A stretch of DNA of 64,000 bases from Parahoeflea halophila. Lineage in GTDB: Bacteria > Pseudomonadota > Alphaproteobacteria > Rhizobiales > Rhizobiaceae. Of this stretch, positions 47,534-55,449 are shown in pieces (the first letter of the stretch is position 1; every line of letters starts with the position of its first letter). The DNA lies in the NCBI RefSeq assembly GCF_900220985.1, contig NZ_OCPC01000004.1, positions 186,001 through 250,000 of the forward strand, in the 5' to 3' direction. The notes below the pieces were generated by a model, which was given only the letters and a program-made list of their open reading frames with translations, was not told where the DNA came from and searched no databases. The position numbers and the translations under genes are program-made.

Positions 47534-47711
47534 TCAAGTCCCAGCGTCCTTTTGATCCGCAGTTTGCAACCGGTTTGCAAACTCTGTGCTCCTTGTGTTC
47601 TCGAACAAGGCTATCGCTTCTTCAGCAAGCGTGCGTGTGCGTGCAAGATACCGGTCGAGAATCGTCGTCACGGTCTTCAGCGAATGTCCCGTGATAGCAG
47701 CAATCTGAGAC
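47534..47711 (-). pseudogene. Remnant of a phage-type tyrosine recombinase (C-terminal end)
   Basis: The minus strand encodes about 58 residues, SQIAAITGHSLKTVTTILDR then YLARTRTLAEEAIALFE and a tail to KDAGT. This is the typical C-terminus of rhizobial tyrosine integrases, with the conserved Gly-His (HxxR/H box region) and the tyrosine of LDRYLAR. The preceding part (47712-47815) loses similarity at about 47712, close to the start of the truncated malonyl-CoA synthetase gene. The N-terminal catalytic Arg-bearing part is gone, so it cannot be active. Its 3' end abuts the tRNA. Confidence 0.75.
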
Positions 47712-47804
47712 GTGGAGCAGCGAGATTTTCGCGGGCATGGTGTTTGCCGTTCCGCGAGAACCGTGGAGACGCGAACACGCTCATCAATGGCAGGAAAGCG
47801 AACA

Positions 47805-49232
47805 ATGGCTGACAACTATCTCTTTGACGGGCTGCTTGCCGACAAGTTGAACACGCCCCAGGGTCGGGATGCGGTGTTTGCGGTGCTGCCAGAAGATGGC
47901 CGCCGCTACTCCTATGGCGATGTCGAAGATGTTTCAGGCCGTTTTGCCAATGTGCTCGTCAGCCTTGGTGTGGAACCGGGCGACCGCGTCGCCGTGCAGG
48001 TACCCAAATCCATTGAAGCGATCATGCTCTATCTCGCCGTTGTTCGGTTGGGTGCGGTTTTTCTGCCGCTCAACACCGGCTACACGCCGGCAGAGATAGA
48101 GTATTTTCTCGACAATGCGACCCCGCGTGTTTTTGTCTGCGACCCGAAGAAACGCAGCGACTACGAGGCGCTGACAGACAGGCTCGGCATCAGGCTCGAC
48201 ACCCTGGGGGTGTGGAAGGATCACGAGACCAGCGCCGGTTCGCTCGCCGATGCAGGGCTTGCGGCACCAACGGCGTTCGAAACCGTCGCCAGATCAGCGG
48301 ATGACCTCGCCGCCATTCTCTACACATCCGGCACCACCGGGCGCTCCAAGGGCGCGATGCTCAGCCACGCCAACCTTCTGTCCAATGCTGAGACGCTGGT
48401 TGATGTCTGGCGCTTTACCAGGGACGACGTACTGCTGCACGCACTGCCGATCTTCCATACCCACGGCCTGTTTGTCGCCACCAACGTGACGCTGGTGGCC
48501 GGCTCCTCGCTGATTTTCCTCTCCGGGTTCAGCCCGGAGGCGATTATTGCCAACATTTCCGATGCTACCGCGCTGATGGGTGTGCCGACTTACTACACCC
48601 GCCTGCTTGATGAGCCTACCTTCACCGGCGAACTGGTAAAGCATATGCGGCTGTTCGTGTCGGGCAGCGCACCGCTGCTGGCTGAAACCCATGTCCAATT
48701 CGAACTGCGAACCGGCCATCGCATTCTCGAGCGCTACGGCATGACTGAAACCAACATGAACACCTCCAATCCCTATGACGGTGAGCGCCGCGCCGGGACA
48801 GTTGGTTTCCCACTGCCGGGTGTGGAGCTGCGCATTGTCGACGCGGAGAGCGGAAATGTGTTGCCGCAGGGTGAGATCGGCATCATCGAGGTCAGGGGAC
48901 CCAACGTCTTTTCGGGCTATTGGCAGATGCCCGAGAAAACCAGAGAGGAGCTGCGCGAAAACGGCTTCTTCATCACCGGCGATGTCGGGGTGATGGATGC
49001 CGATGGCTATGTCCAGATCGTCGGCCGGTCCAAGGACCTGATCATCTCCGGCGGCTACAACATCTATCCCAAGGAGCTCGAATTGCTGCTGGACGAGGAG
49101 GAGGGTGTGCTGGAATCTGCCGTGATCGGCGTGCCACACGCTGATTTCGGCGAGGGCGTAGTTGCAGTGCTGGTGCCCAGGCCCGGTGCGAAACTCGATG
49201 AAGCCGCACCTGCGCATAGACAGCCGCCCTGA
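47805..49232 (+). pseudogene. matB: Malonyl-CoA synthetase, C-terminally truncated
   Basis: An AMP-forming acyl-CoA ligase of the MatB type (475 residues kept; intact ones have about 500-510). Present: the P-loop-like YTSGTTGRSKGAMLSHANL, ERYGMTETNMNTSNPYDGER and the hinge GRSKDLIISGGYNIYPKE. Missing: the last domain part with the catalytic lysine (PRN-MGKVQK region). After GVPHADFGEGVVAVLVPRPG the sequence runs into the unrelated tail EAAPAHRQPP and stops; other frames do not restore it. It may be inactive for adenylation. MatA is not adjacent. Confidence 0.75.
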
Positions 49233-49239
49233 CGGGGAC

Positions 49240-49255
49240 AGCTCAACGCTGAGCT
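49240..49255 (+). terminator. Small hairpin after the matB remnant
   Basis: AGCTCA (49240-49245) pairs with TGAGCT (49250-49255), loop ACGC, followed by TTACC. Weak terminator candidate in the 185-base gap before gtrA. Confidence 0.35.
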
Positions 49256-49417
49256 TTACCATGGGCTGAAGCCTGTGCGATCGCTCGTCGCAAGGCGGCA
49301 GCCTCCGCTGAGACATTCGCGTTGTCCCCTCGGTCCCTTGCTGTTCATGGCGACAGCCCATATACCGGCATTCCAGCAGCTTGCCGCCTTCACGACGGCT
49401 AAGAACCGGAAGAATGG

Positions 49418-49801
49418 ATGATGCTCAGGAGACTTTCGCTTTTTGCCAGTGGCTCTGTCATCGGTGCGGTCATCGACTATGTCGTCACTCTCGGATTGAG
49501 CGAATGGTTGAGGCTGGACCCTGCCATCGCCCTGGCGCTGTCCATGTTCATCAGTGCTTCCGTGGTTTTCCGGTTTCACAGCCGCATCACCTTTGACGAA
49601 GCCAATGACAACCTGCTCAGGCGATATGCCATGTTCATGGCTTGGAGTGCGCTGATCTTCTTTCTCAGAGCGGTGCTGCTGAAGGCCTTCCTCTATGCCG
49701 GTCTGCCGCTGGCCATCGCCCTGCTCGGGGCTATCGGACTTGTCTCGATCATCAATTTCGCGATGTCCTCGACAGTCATATTCGCAAAGAGGTCTTCATG
49801 A
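49418..49801 (+). CDS. GtrA-family membrane protein (polyprenyl-sugar flippase-like)
   Basis: A 127-residue protein with four helices (about 8-30, 37-55, 75-95 and 100-120) and the GtrA pattern SVIGAVIDYVVTLGLSEWL and FRFHSRITFDE. GtrA proteins flip or present undecaprenyl phosphate-linked sugars across the inner membrane. The glycosyltransferase ATG overlaps its stop (ATGA). It corresponds in position to LgmD of Bordetella and to RgtF-like proteins of rhizobia. Confidence 0.87.
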   Translation: MMLRRLSLFASGSVIGAVIDYVVTLGLSEWLRLDPAIALALSMFISASVVFRFHSRITFDEANDNLLRRYAMFMAWSALIFFLRAVLLKAFLYAGLPLAIALLGAIGLVSIINFAMSSTVIFAKRSS

Positions 49802-50775
49802 CCGGGAAAAAACTGTCCATCGTCATCCCGGTCTACAATGAGGTTGATGTGCTGCCGGAACTGCTTGCGCAGCTCGAGCGGCTTGCCACCAGCCTTGCAG
49901 AGAGGTTCCAGTTGACGGTGGGCTTTGTTTTTGTCGATGATGGCAGCACCGATGACAGTTTTGCGGTTCTCGACTCCCACGATTTTGGGCAGCGACCCGT
50001 GCGCCTGCTGCAGTTTTCGCGCAATTTCGGCAAAGAGGCTGCATTGTCTGCGGGAATCGACGCAGCACAGTCTGCTGACGCTGCGGTTCTGATGGATGCC
50101 GATCTCCAGCATCCGCCCGAGATGATTTCGGAGTTCGTGCGCATCTGGCTCAGCGAAGGCGTCGACAGCGTCTATGCCTACAAGGTCAGCCGCCGCAATT
50201 CGGAGGGTTACCTGAAGGCGTTTGCGTCGCGGTTGTTCTTCTGGGTCATCAATCGCAATATCCGCTATCATATCCCGCCGGATGCCGGGGATTTTCGGCT
50301 GGTCAATCACCGGTTCATGAAGGCGCTCCGCTCGCTTCCGGAAAGCGATCGCTTCATGAAGGGACTTTATGGCTGGGTCGGCTTTCGCCAGACCGGCTTG
50401 CCGCTTGAGCCGCCGATGCGCGAGCACGGCCAGAGCAGCTTCAGCGCGTTCCGGCTGTTCTCGATGACGATGGACGCCATCACCAGCTTCACCACGACAC
50501 CGCTGCGGTTGATGGCCATGGCCGGCATCTTCATTGCCATGTTCAGTGCCGCTTATGGCTTGTTTGTCATTATCGAGACCCTGTTTTTCACCGGGGTTGC
50601 GAATGGCATTGCCTCGGTGCTCACACTGATCGCCTTCTTCGGCGGTATGCAGATGATCTTTCTCGGACTTCTGGGCGAATATATCGGCAAGTCGGTCCAG
50701 GAAGCCAAGAAGCGGCCGCCCTACATTCTTGCCGAAGACATTACGCGCGAGGGGGATGGGGTTGCGGATCGCTGA
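49798..50775 (+). CDS. Family 2 glycosyltransferase making a polyprenyl phosphate-linked sugar
   Basis: A 325-residue GT2 enzyme of the DPM/GtrB/ArnC type. N-terminal SIVIPVYNEVDVLPELLAQL; nucleotide-sugar motifs FVDDGSTDDSFAVL and MDADLQHPPEMI; two C-terminal helices (about 235-265 and 270-300) that anchor it. Predicted to transfer a sugar (for example N-acetylglucosamine or N-acetylgalactosamine) to undecaprenyl phosphate. The ATG at 49798 is chosen by overlap with gtrA. Comparable to LgmA of Bordetella and FlmF2 of Francisella. The donor sugar cannot be read from sequence. Confidence 0.85.
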   Translation: MTGKKLSIVIPVYNEVDVLPELLAQLERLATSLAERFQLTVGFVFVDDGSTDDSFAVLDSHDFGQRPVRLLQFSRNFGKEAALSAGIDAAQSADAAVLMDADLQHPPEMISEFVRIWLSEGVDSVYAYKVSRRNSEGYLKAFASRLFFWVINRNIRYHIPPDAGDFRLVNHRFMKALRSLPESDRFMKGLYGWVGFRQTGLPLEPPMREHGQSSFSAFRLFSMTMDAITSFTTTPLRLMAMAGIFIAMFSAAYGLFVIIETLFFTGVANGIASVLTLIAFFGGMQMIFLGLLGEYIGKSVQEAKKRPPYILAEDITREGDGVADR

Positions 50776-51511
50776 TGATTTCGGCCTCGGACGCAAGCAT
50801 GACCGGGTCATCCTGTCCTTGATTGAAACGGGGCGGCTGGATGGGACATCTGTCATGGTCAACGATGCCATCGCCCCTGAAGACATTGCAAGGCTGTGTG
50901 CCGCCTGGGATGCCGGTGCACAGATCGGACTGCATCTGAACCTGACCCAGATCCTGCCGGGAATCAGCGCCGTTTGGCCCATGCCGCAGCTCCTCAGGCC
51001 AACGCTGAATGCGCATCTGCTGGACGCAATTAGGGGATCGTTTTTCCGGCAGGCTGATCACTTCGTCACACTCTTCGGTCGTCTGCCGGATTTCTACGAC
51101 GGACATCAGCACTGTCATTGTTACCCGGCAATTGCACCGCTTGCCGCGAATTTGCCGTCCGAACCGAAAAAATGGATCCGGGTTCCGCTGCCTTCCACAT
51201 GGTCTGGGCGGTGGCTCAATCTGCGTGCCGGCGGCATCAAGGGCATACTGATCATGGGGCTGGCGGCGAGGGCGAGGCCTGTGTTCCGGAGTGCCGGATG
51301 GCAGGTTAACGGTGATTTCTCGGGGTTCCTCCGACTTGACGATCCGGCCAAGGTTCGTCACTGGTTGCCACGCCTTTTGTCGGCAGCTGATCCGGACTGT
51401 CTGGTCATGCTGCATCCGGGGGACGCCGGGGATGAAGTGCAGTGCAATGGCCACGCGCCCCAAAGCCGTGGCTGCGAAACACAAATCCTACTTCAAGGGG
51501 CAGTGAAGTGA
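50756..51511 (+). CDS. YdjC/ChbG-family carbohydrate deacetylase (NaxD/LgmC-like)
   Basis: A 251-residue deacetylase of the YdjC fold. Metal and catalytic motif IADDFG (Asp7, Asp8) at the N-terminus, QIGLHLNLT in the middle and DGHQHCH with metal-binding histidines, followed by VMLHPGDAGDE. In Francisella, NaxD removes the acetyl group from undecaprenyl-linked N-acetylgalactosamine; the Bordetella relative acts before glucosamine transfer. The ATG at 50756 overlaps the glycosyltransferase gene by 20 bases, and its stop overlaps the next start (GTGA). Confidence 0.85.
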   Translation: MGLRIADDFGLGRKHDRVILSLIETGRLDGTSVMVNDAIAPEDIARLCAAWDAGAQIGLHLNLTQILPGISAVWPMPQLLRPTLNAHLLDAIRGSFFRQADHFVTLFGRLPDFYDGHQHCHCYPAIAPLAANLPSEPKKWIRVPLPSTWSGRWLNLRAGGIKGILIMGLAARARPVFRSAGWQVNGDFSGFLRLDDPAKVRHWLPRLLSAADPDCLVMLHPGDAGDEVQCNGHAPQSRGCETQILLQGAVK

Positions 51512-52917
51512 CAAAAGGCCGTGCCATCCTCTGGGGATTGCTCCTGCTGCTCATCGTTCGCGTTGCGGCGATGATCTGGGTGCCGCTGACGGACCCGACA
51601 GAGGCGCGCTATGCTGAGATCGCCCGCAAGATGGCGGAAACCGGCAACTGGATCACCCCGCTATTTGACTATGGTGTGCCTTTCTGGGCCAAGCCGCCGC
51701 TACACACCTGGCTGTCCGCGCTCGGCATCGCCGGCCTGGGTGTGAACCCGTTTGCCGCACGGCTTGGGATCTTGGTATCGGCCCTTGCCACGCTGCTGAT
51801 CCTTTGGCTTTGGGCCCGCACGCTGACCGACCGGGTGACGGCGGGTGTTGCCGTGTTGGTGACCGCCAGTTCCGGCCTGTTTTTCGTTGCCCTCGGTTTC
51901 GTGCAGACCGACATGGCGCTGACCCTCGGCGTGACTGCCAGCATGGCCGGCTTTTATGGAGGCCTGCAGGGCGAGCGTCGTTGGGGCTGGCTTTTTTTCC
52001 TGGGTCTCGCAATCGGGCTGTTGGCCAAGGGGCCGGTCGCCACCGTGCTCACCATGATGCCCATCACCGTTTTCATGCTCTGGCGGGGCAACTGGAAAGA
52101 TCTGCTGCGTTTGCCCTTGATTGGCGGAACGGTTCTGCTCGCGGTCCTGGTGTTGCCCTGGTACCTGGCAGCGGAAATCGCCACCCCGGGTTATCTGCAT
52201 TACTTTCTCGTCGGCGAACACATCCAGCGCTTCCTGCAGCCTGGCTGGTCGGGCGATCTTTATGGCGCCGGTCGTGCTCATCCCAAGGGCATGATCTGGG
52301 TGTTCTGGTTTCTGGCCACTCTGCCCTGGAGCCCGCTGCTGCCGCTTCTGCTGTGGCGCCTGCGCAAGGGTTTGCCCCGGACGGAAACCCCGGACTCCAC
52401 CGCAGACCGCAGCCTCTACGTTTATCTGCTGCTGTTTGCGCTCGCGCCACTGGTGCTGTTTACCCCTGCCGCAAACATTCTCATCACCTATGTGCTGCCG
52501 GGTGTGCCGGCTGCCGCACTGCTTTCGGTCATTCTGTGGGTGCGGATCGGGCCGGCTCAGCCGAAATGGCTGCATCTTGGGGTATCGGAAGTGCTGGTTG
52601 TCTCTGCCGGACTGACCGTAATCGCTTTTCTGGGCTTGGGCCGTGCGGCGATCCCGTCCGAGGCGTCGCTGATCGAGGCGTTCGACGGAGCCGGGCGCCT
52701 GGCGATTCTTAACAGCCGCAGTTATTCCGCCGAGTTCTACACACGGGGCAAGATCACGCGGCTCAAGACCCTGGATGACGTGAGCACATGGATGGCCCCC
52801 GGTGACGGCGTGTTGGTGCCGAAACACCGCCAAGGCGAATTCGTTGCCCGTTTTGGCGACGCCGTCACACCAGTCGTGGAAAACCGCAAATACCTGCTTT
52901 ATCGTCCGGTGCAGTGA
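51508..52917 (+). CDS. ArnT-like glycosyltransferase (lipid A or envelope glycan modification)
   Basis: A 469-residue polytopic protein of the GT83/PMT family with 10-12 helices. The catalytic loop LTDPTEARYAEIARKM has the conserved acidic pair, and FWAKPPLHTWLSALG follows. A periplasmic C-terminal segment (about 385-469) ends it. Such enzymes move aminoarabinose, galacturonic acid, galactosamine or glucosamine from undecaprenyl phosphate onto lipid A or core. GTG start chosen by overlap with the deacetylase stop. With the preceding three genes it makes a full pathway; this is the acceptor step. Confidence 0.87.
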   Translation: MTKGRAILWGLLLLLIVRVAAMIWVPLTDPTEARYAEIARKMAETGNWITPLFDYGVPFWAKPPLHTWLSALGIAGLGVNPFAARLGILVSALATLLILWLWARTLTDRVTAGVAVLVTASSGLFFVALGFVQTDMALTLGVTASMAGFYGGLQGERRWGWLFFLGLAIGLLAKGPVATVLTMMPITVFMLWRGNWKDLLRLPLIGGTVLLAVLVLPWYLAAEIATPGYLHYFLVGEHIQRFLQPGWSGDLYGAGRAHPKGMIWVFWFLATLPWSPLLPLLLWRLRKGLPRTETPDSTADRSLYVYLLLFALAPLVLFTPAANILITYVLPGVPAAALLSVILWVRIGPAQPKWLHLGVSEVLVVSAGLTVIAFLGLGRAAIPSEASLIEAFDGAGRLAILNSRSYSAEFYTRGKITRLKTLDDVSTWMAPGDGVLVPKHRQGEFVARFGDAVTPVVENRKYLLYRPVQ

Positions 52918-52926
52918 GGGTCTGGC

Positions 52927-53379
52927 TCATGCGTCCGGCGGAATGACGCCCTTGCGCAACATGAAACAACCGTAGAACCGCCGTTCGCCGGTCTGGATCA
53001 CTGCGTAGGCCTGTTTAGCCATGTCGTAAAACGCGAACCGTTCGATGCCGACCATCGGCCGCGGCGTGCCTTCCGCCGTGTCGATCACGGTCTGCACTTC
53101 GGCCTGAACCGGCGCAATTTCGTCCGGGCTGCCGACAATTTCCATGCGTCCGGCAAAATCATCGACAAATGTATCGAGCGGCAACACCGAGAGCACCGCT
53201 TCGGCGGCCTCCGCTGCTGTCAGGTTGTCCATCCGAAGCAACTCGCCGAACACGGTCTGCCGGGCAATGGTGTCCGAAGGGAAATTCGTGTCGGCGATAA
53301 TCAGCGTGTCGCCGTGCCCCATGGCGCGAAGCGCATACAGCACTTCCGCGTTCAGCCGCGGATCCAGTCCCTTTAGCAT
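52927..53379 (-). CDS. RbsD/FucU-family sugar mutarotase
   Basis: A 150-residue member of the FucU/RbsD fold, which interconverts anomers or pyranose and furanose forms of fucose, ribose and others. Features: MLKGLDPRLNAEVLYALRAM, the histidine in MGHGDTLIIADTNFP (His22), and the C-terminal RFAFYDMAKQAYAVIQTGER with RRFYGCFMLRKGV. The FucU-like length and TNFPSDT favour L-fucose mutarotase over RbsD. Convergent with the ArnT-like gene and divergent from an aldo/keto reductase gene. Confidence 0.85.
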   Translation of the reverse strand: MLKGLDPRLNAEVLYALRAMGHGDTLIIADTNFPSDTIARQTVFGELLRMDNLTAAEAAEAVLSVLPLDTFVDDFAGRMEIVGSPDEIAPVQAEVQTVIDTAEGTPRPMVGIERFAFYDMAKQAYAVIQTGERRFYGCFMLRKGVIPPDA

Positions 53380-53573
53380 GTCGTTCTCCCGTTGGGTCTC
53401 GCGCCGCTCTCTCGCCGGCGCAAATCTGCCTGATCCTGCAGTCGGGTTGCCCGGCTTTCAAGTTCAAATGGCTTATTGCCGGAAAGTCTCGTTGGAAAAC
53501 GACGGCATAGCTCGCGCATAGGATGCGTTCTCGAGAAGGATCGGATAGTTTGGGCAGCACACGGGAGGGTGAT

Positions 53574-54608
53574 ATGCAACTCAAGACACGGCACTGGGAC
53601 AGGATCGGAAATGGCGGGCTGAGATTTACCGAGCTTGGCTTTGGCACCGCCCCTCTGGGCAATCTCTATCGCGCCATCTCTGATGATGATGCCCACGCGG
53701 TTTTGGAAAAAGCCTGGGATCTTGGTGTCCGCTATTTCGACACCGCGCCTCTCTACGGGCTGGGCCTCGCCGAAACCAGGCTCAACCGCTTCCTGCGCGG
53801 CAAGCCGCGTGGCGATTACGTGCTCTCGACCAAGATCGGCCGGTTGCTGCGCCGCTGCGGGCCCGGGGAGGAACGTACCGGCGAGGGCAAGTTCTTTGAT
53901 GTTCCAGCGCGCGTCGAAGTCTATGATTACAGTTATGACGGCGTCATGCGCTCGCTGGAATTCTCGCTCGAGCGGCTCGGCGCCGACAGCATCGACATAC
54001 TCTATGCCCATGACCTCGACGTCTTTACTCATGGCAGCGAAGCCGCGCGTGACGAAAAACTCAATGAGCTGATGGCTGGCGGCTACAAGGCGCTCGTGTC
54101 CTTGCGCGATCAGGGGGTGGTCAAGGCGTTTGGTGCCGGCGTCAATGAATGGCAATCCTGCCAGTGGCTTATCGAGCGCGGTGATTTCGACCTGTTCCTG
54201 CTGGCTGGCCGCTACACGCTCCTGGAGCAGGAGGCACTGGAGTCATTCCTGCCGCTGGTTTCCGAGCGTGGCGTTGGGATCGTCATTGGCGGACCTTACA
54301 ATTCCGGCATTCTGGCCACCGGGCCGAAGCCCGGCGCGTTTTACAATTATGACCGGGCGCCGCAACACATTCTCGACCGCGTGGCCAAGATCGAAGACGT
54401 TTGCCGGCGCCATACCGTGCGTATGGTCGATGCCGCTTTCCAGTTTCCGCTATGCCATCCGGCCGTTGTCTCGGTGATTCCGGGCGGGCAGGGGGTGGCG
54501 GAAATGGTAGCCAATGGTGTCGCGGCCACAGCGGAAATTCCGCCCGCGCTCTGGGCTGATCTGAAAGCCGAAGGACTGATGCGTCAGGACGCGCCGGTCC
54601 ATAACTGA
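53574..54608 (+). CDS. Aldo/keto reductase, L-fucose dehydrogenase-like
   Basis: A 344-residue (beta/alpha)8 oxidoreductase. The catalytic tetrad is visible: Asp56, Tyr61 (YFDTAPLYG), Lys87 (STKIGR) and His146 (LYAHDLD). The C-terminal half has the family's GVGIVIGGPYNSG. The group includes D-threo-aldose 1-dehydrogenase (L-fucose dehydrogenase) and pyridoxal dehydrogenase. Divergent from the FucU-like gene, it may oxidise L-fucose or a similar aldose to its lactone. ATG at 53574 after GGGAGGG. Confidence 0.87.
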   Translation: MQLKTRHWDRIGNGGLRFTELGFGTAPLGNLYRAISDDDAHAVLEKAWDLGVRYFDTAPLYGLGLAETRLNRFLRGKPRGDYVLSTKIGRLLRRCGPGEERTGEGKFFDVPARVEVYDYSYDGVMRSLEFSLERLGADSIDILYAHDLDVFTHGSEAARDEKLNELMAGGYKALVSLRDQGVVKAFGAGVNEWQSCQWLIERGDFDLFLLAGRYTLLEQEALESFLPLVSERGVGIVIGGPYNSGILATGPKPGAFYNYDRAPQHILDRVAKIEDVCRRHTVRMVDAAFQFPLCHPAVVSVIPGGQGVAEMVANGVAATAEIPPALWADLKAEGLMRQDAPVHN

Positions 54609-54609
54609 G

Positions 54610-54633
54610 TGCGCCGGCGCCATATCCGGCGCA
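54610..54633. terminator. Hairpin between convergent aldo/keto reductase and GntR genes
   Basis: TGCGCCGG (54610-54617) pairs perfectly with CCGGCGCA (54626-54633) over an 8-base loop, in the 32-base gap between two convergent stops. No T-run. Confidence 0.5.
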
Positions 54634-54640
54634 TGGTGAT

Positions 54641-55372
54641 CTATCCGCCTGTAAACAGATCCGGCCGTTCGATGAGCAGCGGTTCAAGCGACAGGATCAA
54701 CTGTGCCAGGTGATGCTTTGTGGCCGCTCGGGCGGCTTGCGGATCACGTGCCTCGATCGCGGAAATGATCGCCGTGTGCTCGGCAAGCGTGGACTGCATC
54801 CGGCCTGGAACCGGCAGATTGAGATGACGCGCCCGGTTGACGTGGATCCAGGCTGTTTCAGCCAGAGAGGTCAGCCGCCGGTAACCGGTAAATGACAGGA
54901 TCAGCTCGTGCATCTCTGCATCCATCTGGTGAAAACCTGCCGTATCGCCATCCTGCATCAACGCTTCCTGAACGCGCAGGTTGCGCTTGAGCTGCAGCAG
55001 CTGGTCATTGCTGATTGTGGTGGCCACAAGTTCGACGGCTGCCAGCTCCAGCGCCTCGCGCAGGAAAGCGCCTTCGCGGATTTCCGCCATTGAAAACCGG
55101 GTTACATAGGTGCCAGCCTGCGGCACGATCTCGACCAGCCCTTCAGCAGCAAGCCGCGCCATGGCTTCGCTGACCGGAGACCGCGAGACGCCGAGTTCAG
55201 CACAGATCTCGGGTTTCTGCATCAGCTCGCCTGGCCGGTAGGACAGCGACAGGATGGCCTGCTTGAGGGAGCCATGGACCTTCTGCGACAGCGAACCGGT
55301 AAAATCCTCAAGCGGCAGGAGGGCTCGTGATTTTTTTGCGTCTGGCAGTGGACTATCCTCATCAGCTGGCAT
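54641..55372 (-). CDS. GntR-family transcriptional regulator (FadR/FCD subfamily)
   Basis: A 243-residue regulator. Winged helix-turn-helix at about 30-95 (SLSYRPGELMQKPEICAELG then VSRSPVSEAMARLAAEGLVE) and a C-terminal all-helical FCD ligand-binding domain (about 100-225) with an acidic and histidine metal site (EMHELI, EHTAIISAI, KHHL). A perfect 16-base palindrome overlaps its own start codon region, suggesting negative autoregulation and control of the divergent uxaA-like gene. The ligand is probably a sugar acid, by context. Confidence 0.88.
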   Translation of the reverse strand: MPADEDSPLPDAKKSRALLPLEDFTGSLSQKVHGSLKQAILSLSYRPGELMQKPEICAELGVSRSPVSEAMARLAAEGLVEIVPQAGTYVTRFSMAEIREGAFLREALELAAVELVATTISNDQLLQLKRNLRVQEALMQDGDTAGFHQMDAEMHELILSFTGYRRLTSLAETAWIHVNRARHLNLPVPGRMQSTLAEHTAIISAIEARDPQAARAATKHHLAQLILSLEPLLIERPDLFTGG

Positions 55373-55387
55373 ACTAACATGTTAGTA
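55372..55387. promoter_or_regulatory. Palindromic operator candidate for the GntR regulator
   Basis: TACTAACATGTTAGTA is a perfect 16-base inverted repeat. Its first base is the last base of the regulator's start codon (minus strand), and it is 63 bases before the uxaA-like ATG. The size, AT-rich core and site fit a FadR/VanR-type GntR operator. Confidence 0.65.
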
Positions 55388-55449
55388 AAGGTCTGCGTCT
55401 GTCAAGCCGCATTCCGGTCACACCCGCACCTGTCCCCAGGACCTAGCCA

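Noticed and set aside
47515-49420. Second copy of the tRNA-Arg 3' end (attachment repeat) bounding the matB fragment
   Set aside because: Scanning the segment by eye, no 15-base or longer repeat of the tRNA end was seen; it may lie outside the window.
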